DNA from: Oncomelania hupensis
Lineage: Eukaryota > Mollusca > Gastropoda > Littorinimorpha > Pomatiopsidae
Assembly: GCA_036898135.1 (NCBI GenBank)
Contig: CM072526.1
Coordinates: 56,151,108 to 56,215,107 of the forward strand
Direction: 5' to 3'
DNA length: 64,000 nt
Positions 48,495-57,350 of the stretch are shown piece after piece. Position 1 is the first letter of the stretch. Each line of letters begins with the position of its first letter. The notes under the pieces are model-generated. The model did not search any database and was not told the origin of the DNA. It was given only the letters and a program-made list of their open reading frames with translations. The translations under genes were made by a program, and so were the position numbers.

Positions 48495-48906
48495 AATAAT
48501 AATAATTATAATACTTGTTTATTTATATACCACAACATTACATATAATAAAACACGCACTCGCTGTGGTTGACAACTTTACAAATTACAAATTGTTAGCA
48601 AATAATAGATTAACATACATATCAAACATATAAATTTTTTAAACAGGTTAAATACTTATATAGCTATAAAATCTCATTATAAAAATCTCATAAAAAATAT
48701 ATATATAAAATAGCATAATATACAGAACAATCGGACAAACAACAGCTCACAAAAATCATATCAATTAAAATCAGCATAGGATCAACATACAAAATAATAC
48801 ATCGAACAGCTACTCCGTGGCCAGCGCCAACAATCAACCGTCCAGACGCCACATTAGTTATCACAGCACACACAAAGACACACACACGCTCCCACACAGT
48901 CTTGTA
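48495..48906 (-). mobile_element. Retroposon 3' end with (ATT)n tail
   Basis: AATAATAATAATTATAATAC directly abuts the satellite. On the minus strand this is a 3' terminal ATT microsatellite preceded by TATAAATAAACAAG, a common pattern of LINE or SINE 3' ends. The body is AT-rich with CA-rich sequence at 48875-48900. No RT motif is seen, so only a 3' fragment or a SINE is present. The outer limit is uncertain. Confidence 0.5.
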
Positions 48907-49084
48907 TTTTCATACTTTAGCGGACTGTGGTCTAACACCCCACTTCTGCAGACCCCTATAAGAAGCGACTTGGCACAAAACCAAACATATGTGTAGAGTC
49001 AGGAGCTATAGGAGAATTACACTATCAAATAAAAACAATGATAGCTCTTGTGGTTCATGAACGAGCTTTTCTAGGTCTTACAGA

Positions 49085-49326
49085 GGACACACACGTCGAA
49101 GAACTTTTCCATACCATTCTGCGGACACACACGTTGAAGAACTTTTCTACACCATTCTGCGGACACACACGTTGAAGAACTTTTTTACACCATTCTGCGG
49201 ACACACCTTGAAGAACTGTTTCCATACCTTCTGGGGACACACACGTCTAAGAACTTCTCTATAGCATTCCAAGGACACACACGTTGAAGAACTTTTTTTC
49301 ATACCTTCTGGGGACACACGCTGGAG
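49085..49326 (+). repeat. Minisatellite, ~36-39-bp unit, about 6.4 copies
   Basis: Units start GGACACACACGTTGAAG and continue AACTTTTCTACACCATTCTG with small length changes. The final unit is partial (GGACACACGCTGGAG). The 180 bp before it (48907-49084) shows nothing I recognise. Confidence 0.9.
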
Positions 49327-49493
49327 ATTGTAATAATAGAGCAACTCACATGCAGTGATTGGAAGGATATGTTGTTTTTTGGGGGGTGGGGTGGACGATA
49401 TCTATTCATGGGCAGAGGTGTGTTCTACACTGTTTATGCATGCATGTATAAATGCATGTATTTATTGTAACTGAGTTATTGTTGCGAGCCTTC
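49327..49493. other. No gene seen
   Basis: Short non-coding stretch with a G-rich run (TTTTTTGGGGGGTGGGG near 49375) and ATGCATGCATG alternation near 49436. It may be the body of the retroposon whose 3' end follows. Confidence 0.4.
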
Positions 49494-49555
49494 ATTACAT
49501 TATTAAACATAATAATGTAATTGCCCTTGGGGATGAATAAAGTTGTATTGTATTG
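49494..49555 (+). mobile_element. Retroposon 3' end with hairpin and (GTATT)n tail
   Basis: A perfect 12-bp stem (ATTACATTATTA / TAATAATGTAAT, loop AACA, 49494-49521) is followed by TGCCCTTGGGGATGAATAAAG and a TTGTATTGTATTG tail. Stem-loop, AATAAA and short tandem tail are a usual LINE/SINE 3' architecture. The family is not assigned. Confidence 0.6.
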
Positions 49556-50462
49556 GCTACATATAATCTAAACACATTTCTAGTTTTCTTGTGTTTATTT
49601 TGTAGTTGCTTGACATTGCTGACAAAAATTGTGCCTTCAGTGCTGCTATTTTTATTTACCCGTTATGAACATACACGTACAGCCTTCATTCGTGTTTTTT
49701 TTATGCTATGTTTACTGTACCCTTCTCGGTGTTAAGTGCCTACCATTGTCATGTGCATTACTAATCTTTTATTACTATTGTTGTTTTAGCTTCATTTTTA
49801 CAATTGATGTTCATAGATGGCCAGTGCGACTGTACAGACGTGTATGTGTGCGTTATGAAACATGAAGTGACAGAGTGGGAGGGAGACAAAGAGAGTGGGG
49901 CATGTGATAACTGCATGCATGATACACTTCACTTATTGTTTATTATTGGTATTATTCCAAGATTTGAGTCCACGCGTAGTAAATGTTCCACTTGTATGTA
50001 TTGCAATGTGAAAGTTGGACAATAAAGATATAAATTAGTGTATTGTTATAGTGTATTACATATAATTATTTGTAATAACCTGATTTTTTGTTTTTGCTGG
50101 ATACACAATTAAATTATGTTGTCATTTGGCTGAATAAATCCTTTATTCTGTATATAATGATTTGTTGGGTCTCTTATGAAAGCACGGATGTGCTTAGTGC
50201 ACGACTTCTTCTCCACACTTAATAGAAATATAAGCTGTCATAATGACAAAATATATAGAGAAAAAAATTCTTACATGCCATGTGCAAATATATACTTTAG
50301 TATCCACAAAGTACCTATTGCACACACAGATTCAACATGAACACAATATATAAGGCTTGAGCGTTTATTGTTTAAGTTAACTTAAAATGCAAAACAAAAC
50401 AAAAAAAATGCAATACAAAATAGAAGGGAATTTAAACTGGTCATTGACGAGAGAGTGAAGTC
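49556..50462. other. AT-rich stretch with poly(A)-signal sites, no gene called
   Basis: No frame longer than about 78 codons and none with a recognisable domain. AATAAAGATATAAA at 50022 could end a plus-strand transcript. At 50132-50148 the palindrome GAATAAA-TCC-TTTATTC provides AATAAA on both strands. AAAATGCAATACAAAATAGA (about 50407) is repeated near 51622, showing local duplication. Confidence 0.5.
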
Positions 50463-50508
50463 ATTTCCGAGAGAGAGAGAGATAGAGATAAAGAGACTGA
50501 GAGAGGGA
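50463..50508 (+). repeat. GA-rich simple sequence
   Basis: GAGAGAGAGAGATAGAGATA and related GA-rich sequence next to the 3' tail of the neighbouring retroposon copy. Confidence 0.8.
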
Positions 50509-51443
50509 GTTAGTCATTGCTAATAAGAGTCCAGCGGACTGCGAAGAGCCGAATCAGGACCTCAGTTTGTGTGAAAGAGGACTCACCAACCAACCCCCCA
50601 CCCCCACCCCCCACGCATCCGTATAACAGATCTAGAAACAATCCTAACGGTAACATTAAAGGCACTCCACCAGCCAGTCACTTCCCACGCAGGGGATGCT
50701 GAGGTTATACTCTAACTTAATCGAACCCCCGATTATAAAAAGCAAAGTGGAATACAAACATCATTACAAAATAGTAACAAACACATACATATAAAATGCC
50801 TACATTTTTTTGTCACTTTACAATAAATACATTCCCACGCAGGGGACGCTGAGGCGCACTCTAATTTATTGTGCCCCCGTTTACAAAAACAAAATGGAAT
50901 ATAAACATCATTATAAAATAGTAACAAAACACATACATAAAAAATAAAATGCCCACATTGCTAACTAATAATTTCATAGAAAAACTAGTGACCGTTTGGT
51001 ACAAGCATCCAATACCACCAAGCTGACCCAACAGACCCAGTACACAAATGAGGGGTTTTGGGAGAGTTTTTAAGAAAAAAGGAAGGTGACTGGTCTAGCG
51101 AAGAAGGGAAATAGAAGATTGATAGAACAGACTACGGAAGAGAAAGAACAAATGAGAATGACAGAAACAGTGGGAATTAAAAGCACTAAATCTCCAGAAA
51201 GTGGGAACACTATTTATACTGAAACCCCCGGCATCCCCACGGGGTGGGGGGTGGGTGGGGGGAGTTTTCAGGAAAACAGGTAGGTGACAGGTCAAGCGAA
51301 GAAGAGGGATAGTAGATTGATAGAACAGATTAAGAAAGAGAAAGAACAAAATGAGAATAACTGGGAATTTAATAAAGGAATTTAAAGCACTAGTGAGGAT
51401 ACTATTTATACAGAAACGTCCTAGGCATCCCCACAGGGACACC
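50509..51443 (-). mobile_element. Retroposon family A, long copy with internal duplications
   Basis: Minus-strand element related to the copy at 54734-55337. The 3' end lies at 50509 (GTTAGTCATTGC on the plus strand), then GTCCAGCGGACTGC, GAGCCGAATCAGGACC, AAAGAGGACTCACC, and GGCACTCCACCAGCC. A block around CCCACGCAGGGGA...GCTGAG plus its downstream part is duplicated (about 50685-50805 and 50836-50960). The 5' block with TACTATTTATAC is also duplicated (about 51065-51260 and 51261-51443). No target duplication could be found. Confidence 0.65.
51065..51443 (-). repeat. Two tandem 5'-end monomers of family A with TATA-like box
   Basis: Two ~190-bp copies of the 5' part of family A stand in tandem. 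Each contains, on the minus strand, TATAAATAGT shortly after a G/C-rich start. Tandem 5' monomers carrying promoters are known from some LINEs; here this is inference from layout. Confidence 0.6.
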
Positions 51444-51660
51444 TTCTTTAACAAAGATACACATGAATAATTAAGTTAACTGCAGCAAATGTAGTAACTT
51501 ACTGTACTAAATTTCACTATGAAAAATAAGATGCTGACTATGCTCAGAATCCGTAAATTAATATTAATATGGCATGACATTATTATTAGTGTTTTAGTTG
51601 TTAACACAAAATTAAAATCAAAATGCAATACAAAATAGAAGGAAATGTAAACTGAAGTCA
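51444..51660. other. No gene seen; duplicated unique sequence
   Basis: The stretch AACAAAGATACACATGAATA and TTAAGTTAACTGCAGCAAAT recurs in altered form near 52107 and 52335, and ATGCTCAGAATC near 51541 recurs near 52391. This points to local duplications rather than genes. Confidence 0.5.
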
Positions 51661-51790
51661 TTGACGAGAGAGAGAGAGACAGAGACAGAGAGTGAGAGAC
51701 CAGAGAGACAGAGAAAGAGAGAGGGAAAGAGAGAAGAGATAGAAAAGAGAGAGAGAGAAGATAGAGAGAGAGAAGAGAGAGAGACAGAAA
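51661..51790 (+). repeat. GA-rich microsatellite
   Basis: Imperfect GAGAGA/GACAGA sequence of about 125 bp. Frames reading through it (Glu/Arg or Ser/Leu rich) are low-complexity artefacts. Confidence 0.9.
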
Positions 51791-51927
51791 CTAACCTTTC
51801 CAATACTAGTCCATTGTCGATTCTCAAAAGACAAATAAACAATTAATGATACAGAGCAAGTTCAAGAACTCCCACATCAAAACTTAAACATACTTCATTC
51901 TAGTGACCAAATTATTTTGGGGTCTTA

Positions 51928-51993
51928 TTTAGTTAGTTAGTTACTTATTGCTTACAGGGTTCAGCGGACTGCAAAGAGCTAAATCAGGACCTC
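51928..51993 (-). mobile_element. 66-bp retroposon insertion (family A 3' end) with 15-bp target duplication
   Basis: Flanked by TATTTTGGGGTCTTA at 51913-51927 and again at 51994-52008. The insert, read on the minus strand, starts GAGGTCCTGATT, contains GCAGTCCGCTG and ends in a GTAACTAACTAACTAAA tail. It equals the 3' terminal part of family A. The target duplication and simple-repeat tail show insertion by a LINE-type mechanism. Confidence 0.85.
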
Positions 51994-52008
51994 TATTTTG
52001 GGGTCTTA

Positions 52009-52400
52009 CAAATGACGCTGCTTTTCACTGTGTGACAAAAACAATAATAAAAAATATAAAACTCCATGTGCTTGCAAAAAATGAAATTTTTTGTAAACCC
52101 TTTTAACAAAGATACGCACGACTAATGCAGTTAACTACAGCAAATATGTCAATTTACTGAACTTAGTTACTCATTGCTTATAGGGTCCAGCGGACTGCTA
52201 AGAGCCGAATCAGGACCTCATTTACTGAACTAAACTGCACAATGACAACACTGCTTTTCATTGTGTGACAAAAACAATAATAAAAAAATAAATCCTTGTG
52301 CTTGCAAAAAATTAAATCTTGTGTAAACCCTTTTAACAATGCAGTTAACTAAAGCCAATATCTCAATTTACTGAACTAAACTGCAGTGAATATGCTCAGA
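52009..52400 (+). repeat. Local tandem duplication
   Basis: CTGCTTTTCA, TGTGTGACAAAAACAATAAT and the following ~100 bp (near 52017-52160) recur near 52250-52385 with few changes. Each copy carries its own nearby retroposon insertion. No coding sequence is seen. Confidence 0.75.
52164..52219 (-). mobile_element. 56-bp retroposon insertion (family A 3' end) with 12-bp target duplication
   Basis: Flanked by ATTTACTGAACT at 52152-52163 and 52220-52231. Minus-strand reading starts GAGGTCCTGATTCGG and ends GAGTAACTA. It starts at the same base as the neighbouring 66-bp insertion but has a different target, so the two are separate events. Confidence 0.85.
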
Positions 52401-53180
52401 ATCATCAGGCATGGGAAATGCCAAATGTAAAAACCGCTGGAAAAAAACTGGCAAAAGATGAGTGCACCTGTTGATGGCAGGGGAAAGGGGGGGGGGGGGG
52501 GCAGAAGACTTTGTGCTGTTCTCAAAACAAAAAAAACATTGATCTTTTTCAAAAATGTGTTCCCAAACGCTCGGTCATATCTTCTTCTCTTCTTCGCTAT
52601 GACTAGTTTTTTTCGTGTTTTTTTTTTAACCATTTTGGATAGCTATTCCCACTTCCACCTATCTCGGACACCTTCATCCTCGAAGGGATCACCACGGTTA
52701 ACAATTTTAAACATTATGTATCGCCACATTAAACACAAAACAAATGCTACAACTCGAGCAATTCGAAAATTCCAAGATGGTGGCGATTAAAATGAAGCGA
52801 GGTTCTAGAAAATGTGGACTGGCAAATATACCTACAAATATTTTTTACGAGGATTTCTTTTTTTTTACGAGAGTGAACTCAAAATCCTCGGATCCGAGGA
52901 CAATTCCCATACCTGATCATAAAATTAATATAATACAACATGACATTATATTAATATTATTATTGTGATTTTTCACTCTTGTACTAAAATGACAAACTGC
53001 AACAGTGACAGTCATCATCAATGACCCCACTTAATAGTCTACAGCTGTTATAGAGCAGATGGATGGCGGAGGATAACTACATTGTCATGTGTGCTTCGCA
53101 CGCGAGTTAAAAAGACCTTGAAAACAAAATCTGTATAAAACAATAAAAACTCAGCACAACTGTAACACAGTGGTAGTTTT
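52401..53180. other. No gene seen; poly-G run
   Basis: A run of 15 G at 52487-52501 follows GGCAGGGGAAA. The remainder is AT-rich, with no frame carrying a known domain. The last ~50 bp matches sequence next to the decayed exon copy at 55905 (AACAATAAAAACTC versus AACAATAAACACTC), so it is probably the 3' untranslated region of the minus-strand exon. Confidence 0.5.
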
Positions 53181-53386
53181 TTATAATTTTCTAATTGTAT
53201 TTCTACAATAGTCTTTAATATTCCTCCATGTTCTTTTAGTGAGTGCAATTTCCCCTTTGATGGCTTTTTCAATGTCATTTTTACCAGGCAACTTTCTTTC
53301 CATAATGAACTTGGCAAAACAACGCCTCACAGCATCCTGCTCTTCTGTAGACCACTTTTTATGGTGAACAGGTTTTCGGCAAGCAC
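53181..53386 (-). CDS. Candidate terminal exon, SANT/Myb-like DNA-binding domain
   Basis: Minus-strand exon predicted from a splice acceptor (TGCACTGTTTCAG, AG at 53387-53388) to a TAA stop at 53181. It supplies two nucleotides to a split codon and then 67 codons: HHKKWSTEEQDAVRRCFAKF, LPGKNDIEKAIKGEI and TRTWRNIKDYC-like segments. The tryptophan spacing (KKWS...RTWRNIKDY) and predicted three-helix layout resemble a SANT/Myb-like module common at the C-terminus of invertebrate and fish nuclear proteins and transposon-derived proteins. No function is assigned. The frame is intact, with one decayed duplicate at 55905-56066. Direct joining to the other candidate exons breaks frame, so further exons are needed or the gene model differs. 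Confidence in an expressed gene is moderate. Confidence 0.5.
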
Positions 53387-53512
53387 CTGAAACAGTGCAA
53401 CAATACTTTGTGGTTAATATTAAACACCTCAGGGTCAATAAAAGTAAACAGACAGTCTCCCTCACTCATCTGACATCACAGTCTGATCCCGGACTATCTC
53501 AGTGACTTATGC

Positions 53513-53514
53513 AT

Positions 53515-53587
<73 letters not shown>

Positions 53588-53640
53588 GGGAGGGAAGGGG
53601 GGGGAGAAGTGAGTGAAAGAAAGACAGAAAGAAAGAGAGG

Positions 53641-53691
<51 letters not shown>

Positions 53692-53770
53692 TGAGAAGAG
53701 GAAGTGATAGAGAGAGAATTTATAGATGTATGTAGAGTGCTTGTGTAAGATAAGAGAAGAGAATTGAGAG
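53513..53770 (+). repeat. (GA)n microsatellite
   Basis: About 60 bp of near-pure GA, then GGGAGGGGGGAGGG, then a second GA run. Reading frames through it on either strand are simple-sequence artefacts. Confidence 0.95.
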
Positions 53771-53789
53771 AGCGAGAGATAACGGAGAA

Positions 53790-54030
53790 GAGCGCGCACG
53801 TGTGTGTGGATGTGTGTGTCTATTTGATTTGGTCATTCTGTTTCTACTAATTTCCAGTCAGTATTATTCCTAGTCTTGTATGAGTGTGTCAGCAAGTGGA
53901 TGGTTGCGCGTAGGTGTGGTTGGCTTTGTTATTGTGTTTTGTATAAATATGTGTGCCAACATCAAAGTGTATTCCTCGTGCTTGTCACCTGGCGAAATAA
54001 AGTTCTGTTATCTGTTATCTGTTATCTGTC
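53790..54030 (+). mobile_element. Retroposon 3' fragment with (TCTGTTA)n tail
   Basis: A GT-rich body ends GTCACCTGGCG, AAATAAAGTTC and then three and a half TCTGTTA units (54004-54030). AATAAAG followed by a short tandem tail is a LINE/SINE 3' end. The 5' limit is unknown. Confidence 0.6.
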
Positions 54031-54724
54031 AAATCTGATTATTACTTCTTTTTTTCTTCTTTTTTTAAGCAAACTGACCTGCCCGACACTAGGGTTTACC
54101 TGCCCTTGGCAGTCAGGCAATGGGGTTCTACCATTGATATATATACTAGATGGATAGACAGCCAATGCATGGCAAAGAAGAAGAAAGTGAAGTAACGGAA
54201 GTAGTCAGACTCGACATGCGCAGAAGGTGATTGCTCGTAAGATACGCATGGATACGGTCAATTTCATTCATTCATTGCGCTTGTGATCTGCGTATGACAG
54301 GCCATCAGACTCAGTGTTACTGAGTAAATAAATTAAACTAAAGGCTCTATTTCTTGTGAGACCGACTTTTTAGCTCTTGACGAGTCTTGTCTTTATTGCT
54401 GCTGATCTACATACTCAGAACACGCATGTCCTGAAGAAAATACTTCGTTAACCTAAGAAAACACGACAGTCTACCAACGTTTGTTTACACTAGAAACTGC
54501 CGGCGATACGAGCATCATCATGGTCAGTTACTCATCCATTTGACGTAAACAAATCAATCTCCAATCTGCAAGCTAAGATTTCACAGTCACTGTGTCAGTT
54601 TGATCTAAGATGTTGGCATTTCTGATAATGGCTGCTTATCATATAAAATATCAAATTATATATACATACATAGGGGGAACAACTTGTACTTTTTACAAGG
54701 GACAGAGAGAATGACAAAGGATAA
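54031..54724. other. No gene called; promoter-like motifs and duplicated segment
   Basis: ACGGAAGT (ETS-like, about 54197) and CATGCGCA (NRF1-half-like, about 54218) lie close together. CAGTTACTCATCCATTTGA near 54525 recurs near 56577, and CAATCTGCAAG nearby also recurs, so this segment is duplicated downstream. No open frame of interest is seen. Confidence 0.45.
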
Positions 54725-54733
54725 AATCATGCC

Positions 54734-55337
54734 CGTTATTTAGTTAGTTAATCATAGCTTATAAGGGTCCAGCGGACTGAAAAGAGCCGAATCAGGACGT
54801 CGACTTGTGCAAAAGAGGACTCACCGAACCCCCCCCATAAAAGATCTGCAGAAACAACTCTAACAGTAACACTGAAGGCACTCCACCAGCCGGTCACTTT
54901 ACAATAAAGGCTTCCCACGCAGGGGACGCTGAGACTATACTCTAATTTAACATACCACTGGTTACAAAAACAAAATAGAATATAAACATCATTACAAAAT
55001 ATTACCAAAGCACATGCATATAAAATGCGTACATTGGTAAATAATAATTTCATAGAAAGCCCTAGTGACCATTTGGCAGAAGCGTCCAATACCACCAAGC
55101 TGAACCAACAGAGCCTGTACTCTAATGAGGAGTTTTTGGTAGAAATTTCAGGAAAAAGAGTAGGTGACTGGTCTAGGGAAGAAGAGAGATAGTAGATTGA
55201 GAGAACAGCTTTAGGAACAGAAAGAACAAATGAGAATAACAGAAACAGTGGAAATTTAAAGCACTACATTTCCACACAGTGGGCATACTATTTATACAGA
55301 AATCCCCGGCACCCCCACAGGGAGAGGGGGGGGGAGG
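54734..55337 (-). mobile_element. Retroposon family A, 604-bp copy with 9-bp target duplication
   Basis: Flanked by AATCATGCC at 54725-54733 and 55338-55346. On the minus strand it starts with a C-rich run, has TATAAATAG about 45 bp in, a TTTATTGTAAAGTGACC segment, a G-rich run followed by GGTGAGTCC, then GTCCTGATTCGGC and CAGTCCGCTGGACCC, and ends TTAACTAACTAAATAACG. A simple-repeat 3' tail and target duplication show retroposition. A 116-codon frame (54748-55098, minus) has no recognisable domain. It could be a SINE-like element, a non-autonomous LINE derivative, or less likely a solo LTR, as the ends are not TG/CA. Confidence 0.7.
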
Positions 55338-55346
55338 AATCATGCC

Positions 55347-55904
55347 AGTGACAACTCTAATACTATCTTAGTTATATATAGATTAGATGGTACATATATT
55401 TATGTGCATATCAATCAATCCATTTTATCAGTTAAGAGATAGTAAAGGTTTAGTATAAATGTATATGATAATGAGAAGAACAGTAATAAGAATAAACAAA
55501 AGACATATTTATAAAAAAACAAATTGCAGCAATTAGCCACAGGGAATGTTTATATTTCTTTCCTTTTCTAAAATTGTACTTCACTCAGATAATTTATTAA
55601 CTGCAAGTGTTTAGTACACTCATATGTCAGTGCAAAGTTCAAGATTCGCAAGCATAATCAGTTGAGTTAGCCGACTTTTTCAAATTAACACCCCCCCCCC
55701 CTCCCCCATTCACACAAATCATAATGTTTCCGTCACAACTGAACCTCACTTCCTGCCCCCTCCCAGCTTCTGCTGATCAGCAACGTGTTTTTCCTACAGA
55801 CACCATTTTGTTGTTGTTGTTGCAAACCCTATAGTAACACTGTTGGCTGCAGAATCTTCAAGATGCTGAAGGTGGCGGCCCAAATGGAAAGTAGAACAAT
55901 TTGT
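55347..55904. other. No gene seen
   Basis: AT-rich sequence with a C-rich run (ACCCCCCCCCCCTCCCCC near 55689) and TTGTTGTTGTTG near 55808. It contains no conserved frame. Confidence 0.5.
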
Positions 55905-56066
55905 ATTAAACAATAAACACTCGGCACAACTGTGACAAGGCGGTACTTTTTAATAACTGTATAATTGCATTCCTGCAATAATCCTTTATATTCCTCCATA
56001 ATCTTGTCCTAGAGAGTGCAATTTTGTTTCTTTCAAGGCTTTTTCTAAGTAATTTTTACAAGGCAG
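55905..56066 (-). pseudogene. Decayed duplicate of the SANT/Myb-like exon
   Basis: Aligned by eye with 53128-53291, including the 3' flank. The minus strand still reads RNKIALSRT and LWRNIKDYCRNAI, but the frame is altered, the N-terminal half is gone and the stop is lost. It is a broken paralogous exon 2.8 kb upstream (in gene direction) of the intact one. The upstream half was replaced by a diverged family A fragment. Confidence 0.7.
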
Positions 56067-56200
56067 TCCCCCCTCACCCCCCCCACCCTGTATACAAGAT
56101 CTGCAGAAACAACCTTAACGGTAACAGTGAAGGCACTCCACACCAGGTTGTCACCACAACAAAGTCATCCCACTCAGCCTCTCAGGGGACTCAAAGGCGT
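56067..56200 (-). mobile_element. Diverged fragment of retroposon family A
   Basis: CAAGATCTGCAGAAACAACC, TTAACGGTAACAGTGAAGGC and ACTCCACACCAGG match the family A segment near 54840-54890, followed by a CTCAGGGGACTCA block. It is more diverged and lacks both element ends. Confidence 0.65.
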
Positions 56201-56249
56201 TAATACTGTAAATGATCATAAACATTAGAAAATATTAACAACCACTTAC

Positions 56250-56420
56250 ACACTGCGAAAATCAGATACAGCCAATTGCCCAATGGACTGTTCACTGTCA
56301 CTCTTACTAGTGTCAGTTATGATGTCTGGATCAGGTAGGATGTCTGGATCAAGGGAACTTCTTTTGCTCCTTAAAACAAGCTCTCTTTCTCCAGTACGAC
56401 CCTTTGCCTTTATAATTCCC
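56250..56420 (-). CDS. Candidate internal exon, acidic/serine-rich
   Basis: Bounded on the minus strand by an acceptor (CATTGTTTCAG, AG at 56421-56422) and a strong donor GTAAGT (56244-56249). It is 171 nt long, symmetric in phase (1 nt, 56 codons, 2 nt). It encodes KAKGRTGERELVLRSKRSS, LDPDILPDPDI and TDTSKSDSEQSIGQLAV, a basic patch followed by an acidic, serine-rich stretch without a known domain. It would lie upstream of the SANT-like exon in the same direction, but the phases do not match when joined directly. Expression is unproven. Confidence 0.4.
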
Positions 56421-56599
56421 CTGAAACAATGCAGACACAGGTGGGTGTGAGAATATATATAATCTAAAAACATTATAAAGCTATGTATCAATAGCATGGC
56501 TTCTAAAACATCAACATTGAACACTTCCTGCATCCAATACGTCAGTTTCCTGTGCACTGGTCAGTTAGCCATAAGCTGTTACTCATCCATTTGATGTAC

Positions 56600-56765
56600 A
56601 CAAATCACAATCTGCAAGGTGTGACAACTTCAGTCATTGTCCAGCTCTCACAGTCGTACAGCAGAACTTACAACACCAAAGCCCTAAAGAGTTTTATCTT
56701 TGTGCAGAAATCAATTTCCCTGCTCTTCCAGACCTTGTTCAGTGAAATACTGATTTACAGCTTCA
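56600..56765 (-). pseudogene. LINE RT thumb fragment
   Basis: Minus-strand reading LNKVWKSREIDFCTKIKLF, RALVL, stop, VLLYDCESWTMTEV. This matches the segment just after the RT domain in RTE-like LINEs. A stop codon interrupts it and both ends are missing, so it is a dead fragment, lying in an intron of the proposed minus-strand gene. Confidence 0.65.
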
Positions 56766-56936
56766 AAGTAGGGGTGAGAGAGAAACCCTTCAACTAAAGT
56801 AGTATAAAATCAGAAACCCTGACAGTGACAGTACATAGCCTATCAAGTCCACTATCTCTGTGGACTATCTTTTTGGTGCCACTGAAATTAAAAGCCATTA
56901 CCCACTGCCCAACATTTACCACTAACCAGTACTCAC

Positions 56937-57024
56937 TTTTTTCAAAAGGACGTTAAACACTTCACTTGCAGTGGACAATGACAATGTCTTATCTTTGTCC
57001 TCCATGTTAGTTTTGTTACAGGTT
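56937..57024 (-). CDS. Candidate first coding exon
   Basis: Acceptor CTTTTTTCAG (AG at 57025-57026) and donor GTGAGTAC (GT at 56935-56936) define an 88-nt exon on the minus strand. An ATG at 57005-57003 opens 23 codons, MEDKDKTLSLSTASEVFNVL then LKK, ending in phase 0. It precedes the two other candidate exons in the same direction, but a direct join to 56420 gives a stop, so an exon is missing or the model is incomplete. It resembles no domain I know. Confidence 0.35.
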
Positions 57025-57123
57025 CTGAAAAAAGGCAAGTAAAATACCATTCAACATTAAGCTCTTCTGCTTGCACAACTAAAAAGCTCAGTCAAGCACG
57101 TTTACAGTTTTGTCAACAGTTTG

Positions 57124-57350
57124 GTCTGCAGGGTGGGTGGGGGTGGGGGTGAGTGGCAGGGTCTGTCTACAAAGGGTCATATCTGATGAGGTGGGTAGAG
57201 GGCTGCCTCCATGGGTTATATCTGATGAGGTAGGTGGGGTGGGGTGGGAGTAGCAGGGGGGCTGTATCCAAGTGTCATTTCTGATAAGGTAGGTGGGGGC
57301 GGGATGGGGATGGCAAGGTGCGGACTCCAAGAGGGTCATTATCCGATGAT
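57124..57350 (+). repeat. G-rich minisatellite, ~60-bp unit, about four copies
   Basis: Units built on TCTGATGAGGTGGGTAG or GATAAGGTAGGTGGGGG with a spacer such as GGGTCATA. Copies are imperfect and vary in length. Confidence 0.75.

Noticed and set aside
52487..52501. G-quadruplex or regulatory site at the 15-G run
   Set aside because: A single homopolymer run next to GGGG is more likely simple sequence, and its length may be an assembly error.
53494..53799. Ser/Leu-rich and Glu/Arg-rich frames
   Set aside because: Translations of a (GA)n microsatellite; the same applies to 51618-51846.
54748..55098. 116-codon minus-strand frame within family A
   Set aside because: Partly similar to a frame at 50733-50927 only because the DNA is repeated. 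There is no start context, domain or sign of codon conservation, so it was kept as repeat sequence.
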